64,000 bases of DNA from Budorcas taxicolor (lineage: Eukaryota; Chordata; Mammalia; Artiodactyla; Bovidae): assembly GCF_023091745.1 (NCBI RefSeq), contig NC_068915.1, forward strand, positions 33,348,001-33,412,000, given 5' to 3'. A program made the translations under genes and the position numbers. A model generated the notes under the pieces. The model saw only the letters and a program-made list of their open reading frames with translations. It did no database searches and was not told the origin of the DNA. Of the stretch, positions 1-12,368 are shown in pieces; position 1 is the first letter of the stretch; each line of letters opens with the position of its first letter.

Positions 1-16
1 TAAGGCCAACTTGACT

Positions 17-619
17 TCACATTCCAGGATGTCTGGCTCTAAGTGAGTTATCACACCATTGTGATTTTCTGGGTTGTGAAGGTCTTTTTTGATACAGTTC
101 CTCTGTGTATTCTTGCCACCTCTTCTTAATATCTTCTGCTTCTGTTAGGTTCATACCATTTCTGTCCTTTATCGAGCCCATCTTTGCATGAAATGTTCCC
201 TTGGTATCTCTAATTTTCTTGAAGAGATTTCTAGTCTTTCCCATTCTGTTCCTTTCCTCTATTTCTTTGCATTGATCGCTGAAGAAGGCTTTCTTATCTC
301 TTCTTGCTATTCTTTGAAACTCTGAATTCAGGTACTTATATCTTTCCTTTTCTCCTTTGCTTTTCACTTCTCTTGTTTTCACAGCTATTTGTGTGGCCTC
401 CTCAGACAGCCATTTTGCTTTTTTGCATTTCTTTCCCATGGGGATGGTCTTGATCCCTGTCTCTTCTACAGTGTCATGAACCTCTGTCCATAGTTCATCA
501 GGCACTGTATCTATCAGATCTAGACCCTTAAATCTATTCCTCACTTCCACTGCATAATCATAAGGGATTTGATTTAGGTCATACCTGAATGGTCTAGTGG
601 TCTTCCCTTCTTTCTTCAA
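17..619 (-). pseudogene. BovB polyprotein linker fragment (200 codons)
   Basis: This open run lies between the endonuclease and RT domains of BovB. It includes the conserved FRYDLNQIPYDY block near its start, the lysine/arginine-rich stretch KGEKERYKYLNSEFQR, and the RTRNLFKKIRDTKG-type block. It then shifts out of the BovB frame: the last 20 or so codons do not match the family. The upstream endonuclease frame is broken by stops, so this is a decayed fragment and not a gene. Basic composition fits a nucleic-acid-binding linker, which is an inference. Confidence 0.8.
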
Positions 620-1734
620 TTAAGTCTGAATTTGGCAATAAGAAGCAGATTATCTGAGCCACAGTCAGCTCCCTGTCTTGTCTTTGCTATCTGTATAGAG
701 CTTCTCCATCTTTGGCTGCAAAGAATATAATCAGTCTAATTTCCGTGTTGACCATCTGGTGATGTCCATGTGTAGAGTCTTCTCTTGTGTTTTTGGAAGA
801 GGGTGTTTGCTATGACCAGTACATTTTCTTGGCAAAACTCTATTAGCCTTTGCCCAGCTTCATTCTGTATTCCAAGGCCAAATTTGCCTGTTACCCCGGG
901 TATTTCTTGACTTCCTACTTTTGCATTCCAGTCCCCTATCATGAAAAGGACATCTTTTTTTGGTGTTAGTTCTAAAAGGTCTTGTAGGTCTTCATAGAAC
1001 CGTTAAACTTCAGCTTCTTCAGCATTACTGGTGGGGCATAGACTTGGATCACTGTGATATTGAATGGTTTGCCTTGGAAACGAACAGAGATCATTTTGTC
1101 ATTTTTGAGACTGCATCCAAGTACTGCATTTCAGAGTCTTTTGTTGACCATGATGGCTATTTCATTTCTTCTAAGGGATTGCTGCCCACAGTAGTAGATA
1201 TAATGGTCATCTGAGTTAAATTCACCCATTCTAGTCCATTTTAGTTCACTGATTCCTAGAATGTTGACGTTCACTCTTGCCATCTCCTGTTTGACCACTT
1301 CCAATTTGCCTTGATTCATGGACCTAACATTCCAGGCTCCTATGCAATATTGCTCTTTACAGCATCAGACCTTGCTTCTATCACCAGTCACATCTACAAC
1401 TGGCTATTGTTTTTGCTTCGGCTCTGTCCCTTCATTCTTTCTGGAGTTATTTCTCCATTGATCTCCAGTAGCATTTTGGGCACCTACTGACCTGGGGAGT
1501 TCCTCTTTCAGTATCCTATCATTTTTCCTGTTCATACTGTTCATGGGGTTCTCAAGGCAAGAATACTGAAGTGGTTTGCTACTCCCTTGTCCAGTGGACC
1601 ACATTCTGTCAGACCTCTCCAGCATGACCCGTCCATCTTGGGTGGCCCCCCACGGCATGGCTTAGTTTCATTGAGCTAGACAAGGCTGTGGTTCATGTGA
1701 TCAGACTGAGTAGTTTTCTTTGATTATGGTTTCA

Positions 1735-2085
1735 GTGTGTTCGCCCTCCACTGCCCTCTCACAACACCTACCATCTTACTTGGGTTTCTGTTACCTCGGA
1801 CGTGGGGTATCTCTTCAAGGCTGCTCCAGCAAAGTGCAGTCTCTGCTCCTTGAGTTGAATGAGGGGCATCTTCTCAGGGCGGGCCCCTCTTGACCTTGAG
1901 CATGGAGTAGCTCCTCTTGGCCCTCCTGCTCCCAGGCAACTGCTGCTCCTTGGAGATGGGGTTGCTCCTCTTGGCCGCCGCCTCTGACCTCGGGTGTGAG
2001 GTAGCTCCTCTCGGCCGCCACCACTGACCTCGGACATGGGATAGCTCCTCTCGGCCACGCTTCTGCACAGTCCATCGCAGTATCA
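1735..2085 (-). repeat. GC-rich tandem-unit 5' leader of BovB
   Basis: Read on the minus strand, this leader consists of five or six degenerate units of about 43 bp, each with a core like GAGAGGAGCTA followed by CCGAGGTCAG. It is far more GC-rich than its surroundings. It joins the BovB body at the sequence AAACCATAATCA. The same type of leader is seen on the plus strand at 50256-50455. Tandem GC-rich units at a LINE 5' end suggest an internal promoter, but I cannot show activity. Confidence 0.7.
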
Positions 2086-2124
2086 GTCTGCTAATACAAA
2101 CATTTAGGATGGCTATATGAAATA

Positions 2125-2337
2125 ATGTTGTTTTAGCTGCTAATTTGTCTCCAACTCTTTTGCAACCCCTGCGATAGTAGCCCACCAGACTTCTCTGTCC
2201 ATGGGATTTCCTAGGCAAGAATACTGGAGTGGGTTGCCATTTTCTTCACCAGGGGATCTTCACGACCCAGAGATAGAACTCACATCTCCTGCACTGGAAG
2301 GCAATTCTTTACCACTGAGCCACTATGGAAGCCTGAC
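2125..2337 (-). mobile_element. Bov-tA SINE
   Basis: A tRNA-derived ruminant SINE lies on the minus strand. Its tail end (GTCTCCAACTC) comes first on the plus strand and its tRNA-like head (ACCACTGAGCCACTATGG) last. An 8-bp direct repeat ATGAAATA at 2117-2124 and 2338-2345 flanks it and is a good target-site duplication. Confidence 0.85.
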
Positions 2338-2345
2338 ATGAAATA

Positions 2346-2721
2346 TTACATAACACATTTTGCAAATGAAACATACAATGAGGCATCTACATTTTCCATT
2401 TGTCCACTTTAAAACTATATGCTTTGAAATAATTAAGATTATTCAAATTTCCTTCATAGAATACTTGCATGCAAGAGCTACTAAAGATTGATATAATTGT
2501 GTTGACTAACCACATGAATTTTACAAATTGTGTTGACATTCATGTTGCAGTATTCTGAAATGATGAAATAAATTAATAAACTATAAGCAAAATTCAGTCT
2601 TATTTAGATTTACATCATACTTACATTCCTAAAACTTATAGCTTATAAATCTATCAAAAAGTATAAGCTCAAGAAATTATAAAATGATTATTGAAGTGAC
2701 AGTATGTCACATCATGTTGAA
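2346..2721. other. AT-rich stretch, nothing recognised
   Basis: There is no credible ORF, RNA gene or recognisable repeat between the two flanking SINEs. Confidence 0.5.
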
Positions 2722-2950
2722 ACTATGGTGGCTCTGCTGGTAAAAATCTGCCTGCAATGCGGGAGACCTGGGTTTGATCTCTGGGTTGCGAAGACTGCCT
2801 GGAGGAAGGCATGGCAACCCACTCCAGTATTCTTGCCTGGAGAATCCCCGTGGCAGAGAAGCTTGGCAGGCTATAGTTCTTGGGGTTGCAAAGAGTTGGA
2901 CACAACTGAGCGACTAAGTGCTCAGACACGACTGAGCAACTAAGTGCACA
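2722..2950 (+). mobile_element. Bov-tA SINE
   Basis: A plus-strand SINE with a diverged tRNA-like head (GGTGGCTCTGCTGGTAAA), a B-box-like GGTTTGATCTC and the Bov-A body. Its tail contains a short tandem duplication: ACTGAGC-ACTAAGTGC occurs twice at about 2906-2950. It sits at the edge of an old L1. Confidence 0.85.
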
Positions 2951-4311
2951 CAAACACTCTTATTGCCAATACTATGTTAAAGTGACAATAAATAATTTAA
3001 ATATATATGTGTGTGAGTGTGTGTACATATCCACACATGCATAAATACACCAGGAGAAAAGAGAGAACAGCTTGTAAGAGATTTCAAAAAAGTTTTTTAA
3101 AAAAGCACTAAATTATTGGAGGTGTGGTTATTAACACCACAGAAGCAAGGAAGTTAAACTTCGGTATGTGTAGAATGTGACACCAAAAGAAGAATTTAAG
3201 TCAAATAATATGTTCCTTGACAGTGGAATGAACTATGAGAATAATAACAAAAAAATCTAGAAAATGTCTACATAAAACTATAGCCATAGAATTATTTAAA
3301 TAAACACTCATATTACTCATGGGTTGAAATTGAGAGGAAAATTTGAGAGTGTTTTGAATCAAAAGAAAATAAAAACACTACATATAAAAAATGTTGGATC
3401 CTACTAGAGCAGTATGTGGAGGGATATTTTAGCACTGAAAATGTTTATATATCTGGAAAAAATTGTCTAAAATCAATAATCATAATTTATACCTTAATAA
3501 ATCCAATCCTGATACAACCTCCCGGTAAAATGAAGAATAAAGGACGGTTTCCTCAGTCACTTGAAAGCACCAATGAAAAATCTACAGTTAACAATTGAGT
3601 GAAAGACTTTTTTCCTAAGATGGAAATTATAGAAAAAATGATGTCTGCCCTCATAACTTCTCTTTATGTTTGGGATTCTAGCCAGTACAGTAAAATGAAA
3701 AAGAGTTCAAGGCAACCAGATTGGGAAAGAAATATTAAATCTAGCTTTATTCATGAGTAAAACAAATGTCTATATAGAATATTAATTGGAACATGCCAAA
3801 AAACAAATAAGCTAGCTCTGGTTACCATACCTAAAAGAGCTATGAGATGATCTTAGAGAGCTTGCAGGATATACAATCAATATAAAATAACCACATGTAC
3901 TACTATAAATAGCAAAAAAAAAAAAAAAAAAGCAATTGGACAATTGAAATTACATAATATTATATAAAAACATAATGTACTAGAGACATGTTACAAAATA
4001 CATACAAGATCTACACTTTGAAAACACACACTGATTTTAAAAAATCGGTGTCTAAATACAAAGAACAATGTACAATATTCAACTAAATGTACTAAATTTC
4101 AATGAGAAATTTCAATACTATTAAGATGTCAAGTCTCCAAGTTGATTAATAGACTTCATGCAAGTCCAGTCATATCCTAACAGGATTTCTTTTTGTGGAA
4201 AGTTGAGAAATGATTTTAAAATTCACATAAAAATACAAAAGACCTGAAAGAGTCAAAACAACTTTAAAAAAGAACATATTTGGAAGACTAAAATTATATT
4301 ATTTCAAGTTT

Positions 4312-4516
4312 TATTCTGTTTCTGTGGCTCAGGTGGTAAAGAATCTGCCTGCAGCACAGCAGGCCTGGTTCAATCCTTGGGTCAGGAAGATCTCCTGGAG
4401 GGGAGCCTGGCAACCCACTCCAGAATTCTTTCCTGGAAAATCCTATGGACAGAGGAGGCTGGTTGACTACAGTCTATGGAGTTGCAGAGTTGGACATGTC
4501 TGAAGCAATTTAGCAG
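4312..4516 (+). mobile_element. Bov-tA SINE inside old L1
   Basis: The head TGTGGCTCAGGTGGTAAAG, the B-box-like GGTTCAATCC and the body CCACTCCAGAATTCTTTCC identify a plus-strand Bov-tA. L1 sequence resumes after it. Confidence 0.85.
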
Positions 4517-5228
4517 ACTATAGTCATAAAAGTTTAAGAAAGATTTATATAAAAGATAGAAAATAGATTAGTGGAGTAGAATAGAGTAATTGAAAATAGA
4601 AGTTTCATTAAAAATAGAATTGATTTTAAACAAACTTTTAAAGATTATTCATGGGAGAAAAGTTAGTCTTTTCAGTAAATGACACTAGAAAGCTGTGTGT
4701 GTTTATGTATATATGTAAAACAAAACAGACAAAAAAGAAGGAACTATAATCCATACTTCACATCTTATATAAGAATTATCTTTAAAATGATCATAGACCT
4801 AAATATAAAAACTAAAATTATACTTCTGTTAGAGCACATAGGAGAAACTCTTTGTGATATTGAGTTTAAAGATTTCTTCATATGAGACCAAAAGCACAAT
4901 CCATAAAAGGAGATAAAACATATATTGCTTTTCATGAAAATAAAACTTCTAGCTGTTAAAGACACTAAAGAGGATAAAAGACAAATTGCATATTGACAGA
5001 ATATATTTGCAAATTGTATACCTGAGAAAATTACTTTTATCTAGAATATATAAAGAACCCTTAAGATTTAATGAGAAAACAAGCAATTTATTCTGCAATA
5101 TAGTTGAACAGAAACTTCAACAAAAGTAGGTATATGAATAGCAAATGTGCATATGAAAAGATGTTCAACATCATTAGTAACTAGGAAAATCCAAATTAAA
5201 ACTTCAGATTGATACAGTGATAAATATA

Positions 5229-5370
5229 TTCAGTTCACTTCAGTCGCTCAGTCGGGTCCGACTCTTTGTGACCCCAAGAATCGCAGCACGCCAGGCCTCC
5301 CTGTCCATCCAACTCCTGGAGTTCACTCAGACTCACATCCATCAAGTCAGTGATGCCATCCAGCCATCTC
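5229..5370 (-). mobile_element. BovB 3'-tail fragment
   Basis: About 140 bp of the BovB 3' end in reverse: it begins TTCAGTTCACTTCAGTCGCT and stops at the GATGCCATCCAGCCATCTC block. It is inserted in the old L1 and is close to the family sequence, hence younger than its host. Confidence 0.85.
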
Positions 5371-5684
5371 TATTAGGTAGATACAAAGACTGACCATACC
5401 ATCTATTAGTGAGAATATGAACTGGGACTCTAATGCACTGCTAGTGAGAACTTGAATCACACAACCACTTGGCAAAACTGACAACTTCTTGAAAAGGTTT
5501 AAGAAATATTTACTACGTGATGTGGCTCTTATAGTGTAAGAGATTTACTTAAGGAAATTTTTAATTGTCCACAAAAAGCTTATATATGTGTATATTCATA
5601 GAAATAGAATTAAAAAATTTTTTTGCATTAGTTAAATCTGAATCAACCCAAATGACCATTAATAGATGAATAGATAAATTGTGA

Positions 5685-6015
5685 CTTGTTGTTTTTGTTC
5701 AATTGCTAAGTCGTGTCTGACTGTGCAACCCCATGAATTGAGCATGCAGGCTCCTCTGTCCTCTACTATCTCCTAGAGTTTGCTGAAATTCATATTCTTT
5801 GATGCTCCTCTGCTGCTGCTGACTCCTTCTTTTGCCTTCAATTGTTCCCAGCATCAGGGTCTTTTTAAATGAGTCAGCTCTTTGCATCAGGTGGCCAAGT
5901 ATCAGAGCTTCAGCATCAGTCCTTCCAATGAATAATCAGGGTTGATTTCTTTAGGATTGACTAGTTTGACCTTGCAGTCCAAGTAACTCTCAAGAGTCTT
6001 CTGCACCACAGTTGG
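5685..6015 (-). mobile_element. BovB 3'-end fragment with target duplication
   Basis: A reverse BovB 3' end of an older subtype (starts TTGTTGTTTTTGTTCAATTGC). An exact 8-bp AATTGTGA repeat flanks it at 5677-5684 and 6016-6023, showing target-primed insertion into the L1 3' UTR. A CTGCTGCTGCTGA triplet run sits inside. Confidence 0.88.
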
Positions 6016-7395
6016 AATTGTGATATATCAATATAATTAAGACTTTCTAGCAAAAAAAAGGCAATTATTACATATAACAGCAGTGAGAAATTTCAAAATA
6101 ATTTTGCTGCAGAAAAAAATCCAGATAAAAATACATACTCTATGGTTCCAATTTGTAAATTTTCAAAAAATGGAGCCTAATATGTAGTAACAAAAAAGAG
6201 ATTGGTGGTTTCCTAGTGATGTGTGGGGTAAAAGGAGGGAAAGGAGAGATTACAAAGAAGCATGAAGGAACTTGGGGGAGTAATAGATATCTTTATCTTG
6301 ATTGTGTTGATCATTTTCCAGGTATGTATGTAGCTGTGTGTATAAGTATGTATCTTTAATTATACATTTAATATATGTGAAGCTTATTTAATATTAAAAT
6401 ACATCAAACAGAATTAATTGTTAAAGACAATTACCAATAATTTTCTGAAACTGATGAATGCAGTACTTTTGTGCCACACGTTTAATAAAGATAAACTGAA
6501 GCAAGTAAAACACACAAAGAACCTGGTGCATCACAGTAAAATTGCTTGAGTTAAAGAAAAAGAGAAAACCTTAAAAGCAGTGAAGAAAAATAGAAACATT
6601 ATCTTCAGAGGAATAGCCATCATATGAGGGAAGACTGACCAACAAAAATAGTGGTGCCATAGTCTGTGCAATGTTATCTTTATGATGCTGAAAGAAAAAA
6701 AGAAAGCTGCCATCCTAGATTTCTATACCTAGCAAATTGTCGGTAAAAAGGTGTCCAGCACATGGATAACAAAAATAGAAAGATTCATCAATATACTGTC
6801 AATAAATTTCCTCATGATCATTTACAATCTTTCCTTCCCCCCCTTCTCCCCATAAAATCAGTGATTTGCTTTCTGTTATTATAGATTAATTTGCATTTTA
6901 TAAAACTTGATGAGTTGGAATCCTAGAGTATATATTTTTTAATGTATATTATAAGTACAGGCAGAGGAAAATGTCCCATCCTTAACTAAGGAATGACAGT
7001 AATCCTTTTGTAAACTTTTCCAGAGAATAAATTAAATTAATGAGAAACCACCCACCAACTTAGCTAAAATTAAACGAGTGGCAACACTAAGTTATAACAA
7101 AAAATATAGGGAAATTGGAACCTTTTATATATTCATGGTGGAAGTAAAAATTAGAATAATCACTTTGGAAGACTCACAGAATTTATTATGGCTTATTTGA
7201 TAACCCAGTGATTTTATTTTTAAATATATTTCTAAAATAAATGCAAACATATGTCCATAAAAGGGCACACATAAGACTATTCATTGCGTTGTTATTTAAA
7301 CTAGCTAAAACCTGGAAAGAAATCAAATGTCCATTAGTGTTAATTTGGATCAAAATTGCAATATAACAGCTGATAAAAGTAACAAGTATGAATTA

Positions 7396-7607
7396 ACTGT
7401 GGCTCAGACGGTAAAGCGTCTGTCTACAACACAATAGACCCGGGTTTGATCCCTGGTTTGGGAAGATCCCCTGGAGAAGGAAATGGCAATCCACTCCAGG
7501 ACTATTGCCTGGAAAATCCCATGGACAGAGGAGCCTGGTAGGCTACATTCCATGGGGTCGCAAGGAGTTGGGCATGACTGAGTGACTTCACTTTCTTTCT
7601 TTCTTTC
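7396..7607 (+). mobile_element. Bov-tA SINE with CTTT-repeat tail
   Basis: A plus-strand copy with an intact-looking tRNA-like head (TGGCTCAGACGGTAAAGCG) and B box (GGTTTGATCCC). It ends in four to five CTTT units at about 7589-7608. Low divergence suggests a fairly young insertion into the old L1 3' end. Confidence 0.9.
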
Positions 7608-8149
7608 TTTCACTCACAACATAGATGAATGTCACAAATACTATTGAGTAAAATATATATGTACCTATGATTTTATATATGATTTTACTTAAGTAAATTT
7701 TGAAAGGGGCTGAAATTTCTTGTTTCTTAAAAGTTGGCATGGTGGTTTCCACAGATGCTAGAGGATGGGGTGGTTAGTTACTGTTTCCTGTGTGTGTGGG
7801 AGGAGGAAGGGGGTTGTGCAGTGCTAATGGTCCTATCTTTTGATTTGTGTGGTGGTTACACACGTATTCCAATTGTAAGTGTTTATTGAGCTGTACACTA
7901 TGTGTGTACTTTATGCTATGTTTCAATTATTAAAGTTTTAAAAAATGACATCTTAGTATAAAAAGATCAATCAAATAATAAGAAAAAGTTCTTGGAAAAT
8001 GAACATATAACAGCAAAGAAAATCAATAGAACATTTTAATGATAAAATTCAGAAAATCTCACTGAATTATAACAAAATTAAGTGCTATATAAAATAAATG
8101 TTAAGAAAACTAGAGTACTGATGAACATATTTGCAGAGTAGCAATGCTC

Positions 8150-8305
8150 TGGAACAAACCAGAAGAGTAGGATGGAGTGGGAGGTGGGAAGGAGTTTCAA
8201 GAGGGAGAGGACATATGTATACCTATGGCTGATTCATGTTATTGTATGGCAGAAACCACAATATTATAAAACAATTATCCTTTAATTTAAAATAAATTTT
8301 CAAAA
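8150..8305 (+). mobile_element. 3' end of cattle-type L1 (L1_BT-like)
   Basis: About 150 bp of the bovine L1 3' UTR: GGGAGGTGGGAAGGAG, then the CCTATGGCTGATTCATGTT block and an AATAAATTTTCAAAAA tail. It is strongly 5'-truncated. Confidence 0.8.
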
Positions 8306-8968
8306 AATTAAAAGAAAATTCAGAGTATTAGTGCAAAAACCAATATCTAAATCCAGAGATACTAAAAAAGAAAAAATGGAGGAAAATTATCAAAAAATTA
8401 AGGTTAAAAAATTAGAATTTAGGACCATGTCTCTGCCAGTTAAAAAGTCTCTTTGAGCCTGTAGTACTGCAGAAGAAAAGGACTAGTAAATCACAATGCT
8501 ACAAAATTTCAGAATATCAAAATATAAAATTAAAATTCCAAAATTTTCCTAAAAGAATGAAATTACATACAAAATAAAGGGAGTTAGAATGGAATTGTTA
8601 ACAATATTGTAATATATGACATTGGAAAAGCATTTAAAATCATATATTGAAATGTTTTAAAATATATATTCATTCTATACTAAAACTACCAATCAAGTTG
8701 AGAGTAAAAGGAATAATTTTTAAACATCAAAATTCTCAAAATATTTAGTTCTCATGATAACTCTCTCAGGTGATATAGAAAAATAGGAGCGTAAACCCAT
8801 TAGGAGGAATATATGGGATTTAGAATTCAGCATGGGAAAGAGATTAAGAAAAATATTAGAATGATAGCTGGGTAGCAGATATAGAGTATTCTGGTGAGAA
8901 AAAGAGGGCTTTTGAAGTGGGGTTTCTGCGAAAGGAAATAAATATATATATTTTTTTCTATTAAATAA

Positions 8969-9380
8969 ATCAGTCAGTCAGTTCAGTTGCTCAGTCATGT
9001 CCAACTCTTTGTGATCCCATGAACAACAGCATGCCAGGCCTTCCTGTCCATCACCAACACCCAGAGTCTATCCAAATCCATGTCTGTTGAATCGGTGATG
9101 CCATCCAACCATCTCATCCTCTCTTGTCCCCTTCTCCTCCTGCCCTCAATCTTTCCCAGCATTAGGGTCTTTTCAAATGGGTCAGCTCTTCGCATCAGGT
9201 GGCCAAAGGATTGGAGTTTCAGCTTCAACATCAGTCCTTCCAATGAACACCCAGGACTGATCTCCTTTAGGATGGACTGGTTGGATCTCCTTGCAGTCCA
9301 AGGGACTCTCCAGAGTCTTCTTCAACACCACAGTTCAAAAGCAATTCTTCAGCACTCAGCTTTCTTTATAGTCCAACTCT
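8969..9380 (-). mobile_element. BovB 3'-end insertion, 10-bp target duplication
   Basis: A 412-bp BovB 3' end in reverse, from the CAGTT-rich tail to the coding end of the RT polyprotein. An exact 10-bp TATTAAATAA repeat flanks it at 8959-8968 and 9381-9390. The minus frame at 8995-9243 still reads the C-terminal block (GRRRRGQERMRWLDGITDS), so it is comparatively young. Confidence 0.92.
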
Positions 9381-9462
9381 TATTAAATAACTTATTAAAT
9401 AGTTTATTTAAATAAAATATTAAAAAATAAATTAATTTTTCTAAATAAATAGATGTGATCAA

Positions 9463-9680
9463 GCACGCTAATTTTGCTGTTAGGTCCAACACTTTGCGAC
9501 TCCATAGACTGTAGCCTGCCAGGCTCATCTGTTCCTGGAGTTCTCCTGGTAAGAATACTGGAGTGGGTTGTGATGATCATCCTCCTAAGGATCTTCTCAA
9601 CCCAGGGATTGAACCCACAGCTTCTAACCTGTCCCTTGCATTGCAGGCAAATTCTTTACCATTGAGCCAGTGGGGAAGCC
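9463..9680 (-). mobile_element. Bov-tA SINE, 9-bp target duplication
   Basis: A minus-strand Bov-tA that ends on the plus strand with ACCATTGAGCCAGTGGGGAA. TGTGATCAA at 9454-9462 and 9681-9689 is an exact flanking repeat. Confidence 0.92.
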
Positions 9681-9884
9681 TGTGATCAATGACTTACCAT
9701 ATTAAGTAGAAGACAGAGGTACTGGAACACATTGAACAAAATTAAAAATACAATAAAAATGTAGGACAGCTTGTTTTTAAGTGTATTTTCAGATATTTCC
9801 TTATATCTTATGTTAAAAAGCTGACAACTCAGTACTTTAACCAAACCCCCTCTTTTTTTGGGAGGGGGATGTTGGCATTTCTTT

Positions 9885-10030
9885 TTTAATTAATTAATTT
9901 TATTTTAATTGGAGGCTAATTACAGTATTGTGGGTTTTGCCATACATCAATGTGAATTAGCCATGGGTGCACATATGTCCCCCCATCCTGAACCTCCCTT
10001 CCACCTCTCTCCCAACCCTATCCCTAAATT
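9885..10030 (-). mobile_element. 3' end of cattle-type L1 (L1_BT-like), reversed
   Basis: T-rich start, then TTGGAGGCTAATTACAG and GTTTTGCCATACATCAATG, which is the reverse complement of the 3' UTR seen at 8230-8300 and 45630-45700. It ends in the pyrimidine-rich CCTCCCTTCCACCTCTCTCC. Confidence 0.82.
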
Positions 10031-10069
10031 AACCTCCCTTCTTTAACTGAGGATTACAGCTTTAAATAC

Positions 10070-10330
10070 TACTGGGAAAATTTTAATGTCACTCAGCATC
10101 CCAGAGCTCTCTCATTAGCTCCAGACTCATACATCTAACTGACCACTCTACATATCTATGTGAATGACTAATAGACATTCAAAACCTAACATAACAAAAA
10201 TGAAATCCAGATTTTCCCCCAAACCTGCCTTATCTGCCATCTTCCATAACTCAGTTGATGGCAATTTTATCCTTCCAGTTGCTTCAGGAAAAAACTCAAA
10301 GTAATACTTAATTTGTCTGTATATTTTATA
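10070..10330. repeat. Possible ancient mammalian interspersed repeat
   Basis: The order of short blocks (GACATTCAAAACCTAACAT, AACCTGCCTTATCTGCCATC, GATGGCAATTTTATCCTTCC, AGTTGCTTCAGG) follows an old mammal-wide repeat. 31110-31450 and, in the opposite sense, 63290-63860 appear to be other parts of it. I cannot name the family with certainty. Confidence 0.4.
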
Positions 10331-11706
10331 CTCCCAAATTCAACCAATTGTCCATTAAGAAATGGTCAGATTTGGGGTTAAATTTTAATGTTTAATGCAA
10401 ACCAATAAGTAATTTGATTTAGTTTTCCTTTCTGAAATATATATAATATAGCACAATGTTTTTTTTCCTCCCTAGTGCTTAAAGTATTTCCTGATCTAAT
10501 ATTCTTGTCACCTTGTTTACCAATGAATAGTAAGGTCTTTAAAACACTTTTAAGTTATTAACATGCAAATAGTTTTCTCCTAAAGAAAAAATAGTTTTAT
10601 TCTGTGCCAGTGAAATTCCTATACTTTTGCAAAAGTCAAAATCCACAAGAAACTCATAAACTCTATTACATTGATGGATAAACGAAGATAAAAATGTACC
10701 AATTTTGGCCATCACAAACGTTGTCTTTGTTTTTACCTCCTTTTAATTTCAAATGATTACTTCAAATTCATTATAGAAATTTGGTGCATTGTTGTATACA
10801 GTTACCTAAGTGAACACTAAGCTTAACTTATGCCTTACTGTGTAGATATATTTTGCCATCATTAGAGACATTCTCTTGGTATCCTGAATATATTGTTGAT
10901 GGGAAACAGTTTGAAAAATTTGATGAAACCAGATTGATTTATTTGTCACCTAATATTGAAGCATAGCTAAGTGGCAGTTATAGAGAGTGAGATGTTTTAA
11001 TTTTTTTTCTCCTTTTGAGGTCAGAAAAATATGGTCATAATGTGTATGTGTTTCTCAATCAACTCTGGGGTTTAGTTCTATGAGGAAATATTTACCTAGA
11101 ATGTTTAAATGGATATAGCCCTCATATATCTCTGTTTAAAATTTTTTTTTAATGGGCCTTAGATTATGGGTTCCAGTCTGTAAATCTCTCAATATGGCCA
11201 TTTGTATCTCCTCAGTCTTCCCACTAGTGACGTATATAAGTTAGGAAAGGAGACAAAATTTAGAAGACTGAATTTTCCTGAAAAGAGGGGAAGAAAACCT
11301 CACTGATGTGTGTGATATCTCAGAAGGCAATGTTGAAATGAAAGCAGTACATACTTTTCTTTCCGGGACAGTGCAGTAAATTGGGAAGTCAGATTCAATT
11401 ATGTGGTGTGACTTGCATCTTGGAACAATGCTGTCTGCTACTTTTTGTATTATAATAATTTTTGATAATTGGAGATATGGAAGAACCTACTAATATCATG
11501 TTTGACACATAATTTGTGCCCCTAAATTACCTGTTAAATCTATTGCTGAATCTGGGTCTTTATCTGTCCTATGTTAAGAAAAAAAAAAAGGCTTACCTCA
11601 TCTTCTATTTGTAGAGGATTCAATTTCTTCCAACAGCTGTGTGATGCAAAATTTCTACAATAGCTGTCTGGAGAATTTTGATCAATTTCATATAGGAATG
11701 TCTCAG
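10331..11706. other. Quiet AT-rich stretch, no recognised feature
   Basis: No ORF over about 60 codons with any recognisable content, no recent repeat and no RNA gene. It probably holds unique or anciently repetitive non-coding DNA. Confidence 0.5.
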
Positions 11707-11714
11707 TATAATAG

Positions 11715-12096
11715 GCTTCAGTTCAGTTCAGTTGCTCAGTTGTGTCTGACTTTTTGTGACCTCATGGACTGCAGCATGCCAGGCTTCCCTGTCCATCACC
11801 AACTCCTGGAGCTTGCACAGACTCATGTCCATCGAGTTGATGATGCCATCCAACCTTCTCATTCTCTGTCATCCCCTTCTCCTCCTGACTTCAATCCTTC
11901 CCAGCATCAGGGTCTTTTCCAATGAATCAATTCTTCTCATCAAATGACTAAAGTATTGGAGTTTCAGCTTCAGCATCAGTCCTTCCAATGAATATTCAGG
12001 ACTGATTTCCTTTAGGATGGACTGGTTTATCTCCTTGCAATCCAAGGGACTCAAGAGTCTTCTCCAACACCACAGTTCAAAAGCATCAATTCTTCA
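11715..12096 (-). mobile_element. BovB 3'-end fragment
   Basis: About 380 bp of reversed BovB 3' end, from GCTTCAGTTCAGTTCAGTTG to the CAATTCTTC block. TATAATAG (11707-11714) and TATAACAG (12097-12104) form a possible 8-bp target duplication with one mismatch. Confidence 0.88.
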
Positions 12097-12104
12097 TATA
12101 ACAG

Positions 12105-12368
12105 ACTACTCAAACACAAATTAAAATTTTAAATACAGAATAGTTATTAAATATATCTCTAAAAATTACACAATTATACTATTCATTTCAATGATACCAA
12201 ACAGTATTCTATATTGGGCCTGTAACAAAGTTATATATTCCATACACTTGACTTAACAGTGAAATACAGTAATTAGGGAACAACATTTCCCAAAGTACAT
12301 TCCACAGAGTTAATAACTGAAACACGCTATTAAAAATCTCTAGAGTCAAATAGATTTGGCTAATGCTG
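12105..12368. other. Unrecognised spacer
   Basis: AT-rich DNA between two BovB insertions, with no ORF or repeat that I can name. Confidence 0.5.

Larger units (their letters stand above)
1..2085 (-). mobile_element. BovB LINE, 5' half (cut by window edge)
   Basis: The minus strand carries the first half of a BovB retrotransposon. It starts in a GC-rich 5' leader (about 1735-2085), runs through the endonuclease region and ends in the linker before the reverse transcriptase at base 1. Frames are broken. An N-terminal endonuclease piece (1131-1319) has the motif ISELKW, a middle piece (736-942) has GDWNAKVG, and the linker (17-619) is one open run of 200 codons. The rest of the element lies outside the window. 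The leader holds degenerate units of about 43 bp. No flanking duplication can be tested. Confidence 0.9.
2953..6425 (+). mobile_element. Old L1 LINE, ORF2 to 3' UTR, with three insertions
   Basis: Decayed L1 sequence runs collinearly on the plus strand. Recognisable ORF2 stretches include the block at 3395-3480 (GGATCCTACTAGAGCAGT), the late ORF2 block at 4780-4960, the end of ORF2 at 5150-5220 (GAAAAGATGTTCAACATCAT) and a 3' UTR ending about 6420. It has many stops and no usable frame. A Bov-tA (4312-4516) and two BovB tails (5229-5370 and 5685-6015) interrupt it. An 18-A run lies at 3914-3931. The exact 5' limit is uncertain. Confidence 0.75.
6430..8958 (+). mobile_element. Old L1 pieces (3' end, then an L1M-like 5' region)
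   Basis: 6530-6780 resembles old L1 sequence of the TTCTATACCTAGCAAA type. 7020-7960 is the end of ORF2 plus a 3' UTR finishing near TTCAATTATTAAAGTTTT. 7960-8958 resembles the 5' region of ancient mammalian L1 (AAATTTCAGAATATCAAAA block near 8500; ACCAATCAAGTTGAGAGTAA near 8690). All parts are heavily decayed. A Bov-tA and a cattle-type L1 3' end are inserted. Splitting into separate insertions is uncertain. Confidence 0.55.

Noticed and set aside
5815..5830. CTG-repeat tract as an expandable trinucleotide repeat
   Set aside because: Only about four units, inside a decayed BovB tail.
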